From assembly GCA_963665075.1 (NCBI GenBank), contig OY762063.1:2635243-2699242 (forward strand): a stretch of 64,000 bases of DNA, written 5' to 3'. The notes below the pieces were generated by a model. It did not search any database, had not been told where the DNA came from, and saw nothing but the letters and a program-made list of their open reading frames with translations. Made by a program: the position numbers and the translations under genes. Below are positions 59,701 through 64,000 of this stretch, one piece after another; positions within the stretch are counted from its first letter, which is position 1, and each line of letters begins with the position of its first letter. Source of the stretch: JAPULR01 sp963665075 (GTDB lineage: Bacteria; Chloroflexota; Dehalococcoidia; Lucifugimonadales; GCA-2712585).

Positions 59701-62406
59701 CGCTACAGCCTGAACCTGACCCAGTCGGACGACGAGGTGAACCATCCATCCGACAACGGCTGGAGCATCGGCGACCAGGGGCGGCATAAGAGTCAGCGCT
59801 TCGCGTGGACGAACCACGGCGTTGGCCGCGTGGCCAACATGCACGTGGCGGCTAACGACGCGCCGACTCTGGTCGCGTCGAGCGTGGGCGCGACGACGGC
59901 GACGCTGACCATCGGCGGGCACACGGCGGCGTGGTGGTACGACGCGGATTCCGGGCCGGATACGACTTGCAGTTCCGTCGCCGCCGACACGTCCACCGCC
60001 AGCCTCACCGGGTTGACGGCGGGGACGGACTACGTCTATTCCGCATACAGCAAGACGGGATGCGGCGACGCGGATCTGATTGCCGTGGCTGACGTCTTCA
60101 CCACCAGCGTCAGCGTGAGCAACCTGACGGAGACTGCGGGCAGCGCCGCGATGAACCTTGCATCCAACAACGGCTGGGCGCAGGAGTTCGACACGGGGAG
60201 CGCGAGCGGCTACGCCATCCAAAGCGTAACCGTGGACTTCAAGACCGTCACCAGCGCAAGCGCCATAACGGTCGCCATACACAACAAGGAGACCGGCGGC
60301 GATCCGTCCGCGACGGCTCGCGCGACCCTCACCGGAACCCCGGCCGTCGGCCAGGTCGAGTTCACCTGCGACGCCACCAACACGAACAACGATTGTACTC
60401 TGTCAGGGGATGCCTCCTACTTCGTCCACGTCAGCGCAACCTCCAGCGCGGGAAGCCTGGACAACACTGACAGCGACGGGCAGACGCTCGTGCCCTCCGG
60501 CAACGGCTGGAGCATTGAAAACACGGCTACGAGCAAGTCGGGGAGCACCTGGACTACTCACACGAGCGCATCCATGATGATAAAGGTGGAGGCAACGCCG
60601 CAGGCCACCCTGAGCGCGGGCAGCATCGAGGACGACAGCGCCACCCTGACCATGAAGTACCACTCCGGCGACTGGTGGTTGAAGGCGGACAAGGGCTTCT
60701 TCAGCGTCAACTGCGAGAGGGTCAGCGGGACATCCGCGAACCTGAACAACCGCCTCTACAAGCAGACCACCTACGTGTTCACCGCCTACAGCGACAGCGG
60801 CTGCACCACCGCCAACGCGCTGGACAGCGTGACCTTCAAGACCACCGGCACGGTCATCAGCGTCAGCAGCGTGAGCGGGACGGGAGCGACGCTGACCATC
60901 GCCGGGCATACGGCGGCCTGGTGGTACGACGCCGACAGCGGGCCGGACGCCACCTGCCAATCCGTCGCCGCTAACACTTCCAGCGACACCCTGACCGGCC
61001 TCACCGACGGCAACACGTACACCTACACGGCCTACAGCAAGACGGGATGCAACGCGGTGGATGAGTTGGACAGCGTGACGTTCTCCACGTCGGACGTTTC
61101 CGTGGGCAACCTCGGCGAACAGGCGGACAACGCGTCATGCTCCATAGGGTACAGCGGCGCCAATAACGTGAAGTGCGCCACCGCCTTCACCACGGGCGGC
61201 AACAGCGCGGGCTACACGCTGAAGAGCGTGACCGGCCTCTTCGACGCCAAGTTCCGCAACCCGGGCGACATCGTCGTCGCCATCCACGCGGCGGACACGA
61301 CCAACAGCAACCATCCGGCGGCTTCGGCCAGCATCACGCTGACGGGTTCCGACCCGGACGCGGCGGGGCTGCACACCTACACCTGCTCCACGGGGTGCGA
61401 CCTGACGGCGAACACGACCTACTTCGTGGTCATGTCCACGGCGGACGCCAGCGCCCCGAGGAAGCTCTACTCGTGGCGGCGCACCACCTCCGACGACGAA
61501 ACCGTCAGACCGACCACCGCCACGGGCTGGGCCATAGCCAACGCCGGCCTGCAGGACATCGGCAGCGGCTGGACGGCCCTCCCCCGCAACCACACCGGCG
61601 TCATGCACGTGGCGGCGGATGAGATTACGCCGGGGCTGACGGCGACAAGCGTGAGTTCCACGGGGGCGACGCTTACGATTTCGGGGCATACGGGGACGTG
61701 GTCCTATAACGCCAGGGTCGACTCGGGGAACGGCACTTGCACAACTCCCGTCAGCAGTTCGACCACCACTGCCACGCTGCTGGCAAGCAAGACCTTCGAA
61801 ATAACGGCCTATAGCGGCGCAGGGTGCGTCACGGCGAACGCCCTGGACACGATATACATCTCCACCACGGACGCCTTCGTGGGGAATTTGGGAACAGCCA
61901 CCACATTCGGGGCCTTGGGCAACGTGGGCTTCGGAACCCATGTGCAGCGGGCCACCGCGTTTACTACGGGGAACGCGACCAACGGCTATTCGCTGAATGG
62001 CGTTACCATCCAGTTCAATGCCAAGAACGGATCGCCTGCCGACATCGTGGTGGCCATCCACGCGGCGGACACGAGCAACAGCCTCAACCCGGCGGCGACG
62101 GCGACGGCCACCCTGAGCGGTTCCGACCCGGACACGGCGGGCTTGTACACCTACACCTGCTCGACGAACTGCGACCTGGCGAAGGAGACCACCTACTTCG
62201 TCGTGTTGAGCGCGCCCAGTTCACCCAATAACGGCTACTACAGGTCGCGACTCACAACCTCCGATGACGAAACTCCACACCCCTCCGGAAGCGGTTGGGT
62301 CATCGCCGACGTGGGCAGGCTCAAGTTTGGTAGCGCAGCATGGGCGGGCTACACAAACGGCGAAACCGGCGTCATGCACATAGCCGCCAACGCGAAGACG
62401 TCCTAG
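56800..62406 (+). CDS. Giant secreted modular protein with alternating A and choice-of-anchor-R-like modules
   Basis: 1868 residues from the ATG at 56800. The signal segment is WLMAALVLILLASLAVGQAQ. A fibronectin-III-like domain comes first (about 45-135). Then eight A modules of about 60 residues (ATLTIxxHxxxWWYxADxGP, two Cys spaced to form a disulfide, YxYTAYSxxGC) alternate with six R modules of about 140 residues. R modules have the form VGNLxE...ATAFTTGxNxxGYTLxSVTLxF...VAIHAADTxNxNPAATAxATLSGSDPD...TYTCSxGCDLxANTTYFVV...MHIAAN, in the style of choice-of-anchor R domains. No sortase motif, C-terminal helix or type IX signal is seen. It is probably an adhesin or filamentous surface protein. 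Module identity in DNA is high, so the gene grew by duplication. Confidence 0.85.
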   Translation: MKDGFAVTRKSGAWLMAALVLILLASLAVGQAQDEGGVGFFADELGGVAHASTPPDAPTFAILIVGNGNLRVSWFAVSGATKYEVAYSDDNGANWTSHANDLTGTSVIIGGINYHKVWVARVRAGNSNGWSGWKVTNQDGPYSDEKVVSTPIDDESRQKLIDLNNALRSQRGGGNYGLPSKPPAAAPYIHFTNIAQTTATLNVVNYNATWSYKQGTTGSCVGSQSASTTNLTSLSPNTTYKYQAWTNGNCGGASFARDSFTTLPITLAASGIGRTTATLTIAGHSSQWWYKADVGPDDTCQGPVAAGTSAESLTGLTEETAYVYKAYSLSGCGAANLLATAASFTTLAPPHVTNLSTTVSGDSDVNSSRQQGVDFTTGPNSTGYTLTSVILPMRYKTTGTGTLAITLHEQSSSSPSSTTKATLTGTAPTSSSWTNTVWTCSGSGCELEAGTKYFIVATLTGTGEYALQYSAVEEVETTTPSDSGWNIGYSHFKIAGQVWSSWNDLHLVRVNFEFNPTLTASNVTSSSATLTLDHHDGTWYSKRMHPDTSFCSVAVTGATQNRDSLTSNVTYAYTAFSDSACRTELDTAYFSTTDAAVGNLKETQASTSWTIGGGSHEKYATAFTTGGNSSGYTLEAVTLDFAAKSSSPGDISVALHAASGSDPAATASATLSGSDPDAAGLQTYTCSGSGCDLSASTTYFIVTSVPTGAAGGSYNQRNTASDSESVQSPATGWSIANAGRYKGGILANWTAANSASMHIAANVKPPTLDASGITGTAATLTIGNHTGNWHHKETHTSTTATCSSANAGTTASLSSLTADKFYAFTAYSDSGCTDANALATAYFSTTDDGVGNLNAESDFNISVGRGGSNNQSVTAPFATGSSASILESVTLRFADKSAAGTPGNIAVTIHEPDTSNSNPASTTKATLSGSNPDTAGLYSYTCSSGCYLNANSTYFVKAVATSATGTARYSLNLTQSDDEVNHPSDNGWSIGDQGRHKSQRFAWTNHGVGRVANMHVAANDAPTLVASSVGATTATLTIGGHTAAWWYDADSGPDTTCSSVAADTSTASLTGLTAGTDYVYSAYSKTGCGDADLIAVADVFTTSVSVSNLTETAGSAAMNLASNNGWAQEFDTGSASGYAIQSVTVDFKTVTSASAITVAIHNKETGGDPSATARATLTGTPAVGQVEFTCDATNTNNDCTLSGDASYFVHVSATSSAGSLDNTDSDGQTLVPSGNGWSIENTATSKSGSTWTTHTSASMMIKVEATPQATLSAGSIEDDSATLTMKYHSGDWWLKADKGFFSVNCERVSGTSANLNNRLYKQTTYVFTAYSDSGCTTANALDSVTFKTTGTVISVSSVSGTGATLTIAGHTAAWWYDADSGPDATCQSVAANTSSDTLTGLTDGNTYTYTAYSKTGCNAVDELDSVTFSTSDVSVGNLGEQADNASCSIGYSGANNVKCATAFTTGGNSAGYTLKSVTGLFDAKFRNPGDIVVAIHAADTTNSNHPAASASITLTGSDPDAAGLHTYTCSTGCDLTANTTYFVVMSTADASAPRKLYSWRRTTSDDETVRPTTATGWAIANAGLQDIGSGWTALPRNHTGVMHVAADEITPGLTATSVSSTGATLTISGHTGTWSYNARVDSGNGTCTTPVSSSTTTATLLASKTFEITAYSGAGCVTANALDTIYISTTDAFVGNLGTATTFGALGNVGFGTHVQRATAFTTGNATNGYSLNGVTIQFNAKNGSPADIVVAIHAADTSNSLNPAATATATLSGSDPDTAGLYTYTCSTNCDLAKETTYFVVLSAPSSPNNGYYRSRLTTSDDETPHPSGSGWVIADVGRLKFGSAAWAGYTNGETGVMHIAANAKTS

Positions 62407-63462
62407 CGGCGGCCCGCCCCTCGCCGCTCACCCTGAACTTGTCGAAGGGTCGAGCGGGGGGACGCGTCGGGCATTCCCGCCCCACCCCCTCCGTCATTCC
62501 CGTGAAGACGGGAAACCGGAGGGGAAGGGGGGTGGGGGTTGGTGGAGTGCGGGCGTTTGGCGTGGGGGCGGTGGATTCCCGCCTACGTCGCCGCCCCGCC
62601 GATGGATTCCCGCCTACGCGGGAATGACGAATAAAGGATGCGGGAATGACGGGGGTGGTTGCGGGAATGACGGAGGTGGTTGCGGGAATGACGGGGGTGG
62701 TTGCGGGAATGACGGGAAGGGCTGCGGGAATGGGCGAATGTAGTCTGGCGGGAATGATGGAGAAGGATGCGGGAATGACGGAGAGGGATGCCAACCCGTC
62801 CGTCATTCCCGTGAAGACGGGAAACCAGGAGGGAAGGGGGGTGGGGGTTGGTGGAGTGCGGGCGTTTGGCGTGGGGGCGGTGGATTCCCGCCCCCTTCGC
62901 CGCCCCGCCGGTGGATTCCCGCCTACGCGGGAATGACGAGGGTGGTTGCGGGAATGACGGAGGAAGGATGCGGGAATGACGGAGGAAGGTGGCGGGAATG
63001 ACGGGGGTGGTTGCGGGAATGGGCGAATGTAGTCTGGCGGGGGTGATGGAGAAGGATGCCAACCCATCCGTCATTCCCGTGAAGACGGGAAACTAGGGGG
63101 GAAGGGGGGTGGGGGGAACGTCGGAAGGGGTGCGTTTGGCGTGGGGGCGGTGGATTCCCGCCTACGCGGGAATGACGAATAAAGGATGCGGGAATGACGA
63201 ATAAAGGATGCGGGAATGACGGGGAAAGGAGGCGGGAATGACGGAGGTGGGGGCGATGGATTCCCGCCTACGCGGGAATGACGGGGGTGGTTGCGGGAAT
63301 GACGGAAGGGTTGTGGGGGTGACGGAGGTGGTTGCGGGAATGGGCGAATGTAGTCTGGCGGGAATGACGGAGAGGGATGCCACCCCATCCGTCATTCCCG
63401 TGAAGACGGGAAACCAGGGGGGAAGGGGGGTGGGGGGAATACAACATTGGGAGGTTGTTGCA
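62407..63462. repeat. Third dense palindrome array
   Basis: A CTTCGACAAGTTCAGGGTGA-type unit on the minus strand at about 62425-62455 is followed by three related composite segments starting near 62490, 62795 and 63065. Each has ATTCCCGTGAAGACGGGAAA, a GGCGTTTGGCGTGGGGGCGG spacer, and one or two ATTCCCGCCTACGCGGGAAT palindromes. Runs of TGCGGGAATGACGG and GAATGGGCGAATGTAGTCTG follow. Unit length is about 290 bp. No coding sequence. Confidence 0.9.
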
Positions 63463-63750
63463 ATGAAGGAGCCGTGCGTTTACATGCTTGCCAGCAAGCG
63501 TGGAGGAACATTGTACATAGGAGTAACGTCGGACCTGGTTCAGCGGGTGTGGGAGCACAAATCTGATCTGGTAGAGGGCTTTACGAAGCGGTACGGGGTG
63601 CACACGTTGGTGTGGTACGAGGCGCATGACACAATGTATAGCGCGATTTTGAGGGAGAAGGCGATGAAGAAGTGGAATCGGGCGTGGAAGGTGCGGTTGA
63701 TTGAGGAGAGGAATCCGAGGTGGTTGGATTTGTATGAGGGGGTTGTGTGA
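63463..63750 (+). CDS. GIY-YIG domain protein (UPF0213/UvrC N-terminal-like single-domain)
   Basis: A 95-residue protein from the ATG at 63463 with GGGAGG 8 nt upstream. CVYMLASKRGGTLYIGVTSD holds the VYML/LYIG pair that replaces GIY-YIG in this subfamily. The catalytic Arg is in LVQRVWEHKSD, and the Glu region in REKAMKKWNRAWKVRLIEE with the usual ...NPRWLDLYE end. The fold cleaves DNA in homing and repair enzymes. The function of the small stand-alone form is uncertain. The gene sits inside the palindrome arrays, with ATTCCC repeats on both sides. The spacer GGAGGTTGTTGCA before its start closely resembles GGAAGGTTGTTGAA before the giant gene. Confidence 0.9.
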   Translation: MKEPCVYMLASKRGGTLYIGVTSDLVQRVWEHKSDLVEGFTKRYGVHTLVWYEAHDTMYSAILREKAMKKWNRAWKVRLIEERNPRWLDLYEGVV

Positions 63751-63759
63751 GGGGTGCGT

Positions 63760-64000
63760 TGGGTGTAGGCAGCGGTGGATTCCCGCCCCCGTCGCCGCCC
63801 CGCCGATGGATTCCCGCCTACGCGGGAATGACGGGGGTGGTTGCGGGGATGATGGGGGTGGTTGCGGGAATGACGGGGGTGGTTGCGGGAATGACGGGGG
63901 AAGGATGCGGGGATGATGGGGAAAGGATGCGGGAATGACGAGTCTGTGGTTTGCTGGGAATGACGAAGAGGGACGCCAACCCCCACCGTCATTCCCGCCA
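63760..64000. repeat. Palindrome array continuing off the right edge
   Basis: An ATTCCCGCCCCCGTCGCCGC half-unit is followed by ATTCCCGCCTACGCGGGAAT (about 63810-63829), then five or six GGTTGCGGGAATGACGGG-type direct repeats, and an ATTCCCGCC half palindrome cut by the window end. No gene. Confidence 0.88.

Noticed and set aside
58030..60282. 750-residue open frame on the minus strand
   Set aside because: Antisense shadow of the giant modular protein in GC-rich DNA. It has Arg/Gly/Val-rich composition, no domain and no start context.

Overview
This is a GC-rich bacterial chromosome segment with interspersed repeats in almost every intergenic gap. The likely source is a Chloroflexota lineage of the Dehalococcoidia/SAR202 type. 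That is inferred from the mix of genes: amidohydrolases, MFS exporters, a DinB-like protein, PIG-L, and family-5 solute-binding lipoproteins with Pro/Thr stalks. No rRNA or other taxonomic marker is present. The housekeeping genes (greA-lysS-serS and four tRNAs) show it is chromosome rather than plasmid or phage.

Layout. 1-2.4 kb: an ECF sigma factor and a membrane-anchored von Willebrand A protein cut by the left edge. 2.5-3.9 kb: repeats, a small membrane protein with an apparent ATC start, and a 124-bp MITE-like element. 3.9-13.5 kb: large secreted proteins and lipoproteins, including a Cache-like/solute-binding fusion, a two-domain secreted protein, a small lipoprotein and a second family-5 binding protein, with gene remnants between them. 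13.8-14.3 kb: a mosaic pseudogene joining pieces of two genes that lie on either side of it. 14.6-19.5 kb: a siderophore/heme/cobalamin-type ABC uptake operon with a double binding protein, behind a near-perfect sigma-70 promoter. 19.5-23.1 kb: tRNA-Ala and greA-lysS-serS. 24.4-33.2 kb: an NCS2-like permease with an extra C-terminal domain, a 12-module Cache-like lipoprotein, and a stalked gluzincin metallopeptidase. 33.3-46.9 kb: metabolic and hypothetical genes, a three-tRNA cluster, and three more members of the small coiled-coil membrane family. 47-52 kb: a second, much longer gluzincin with about 19 helical repeats, and an MFS transporter. 52-64 kb: PIG-L, a short and a giant secreted modular protein, and a GIY-YIG protein. 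These last genes sit in very dense arrays of an ATTCCC-N8-GGGAAT palindrome and a 28-bp minisatellite.

How it works together. The dominant theme is a modular cell surface. At least six proteins share a plan of signal/lipobox or anchor, then a Pro/Thr- or Ala-rich stalk, then sensory, binding or proteolytic modules. Several have expanded by internal duplication. A second theme is genome plasticity: MITE-like elements, palindromic repeats next to a GIY-YIG protein, tandem partial gene duplications, a chimeric pseudogene, and repeats that supply the end of a coding sequence. I saw no CRISPR array, prophage, rRNA or complete transposase gene.
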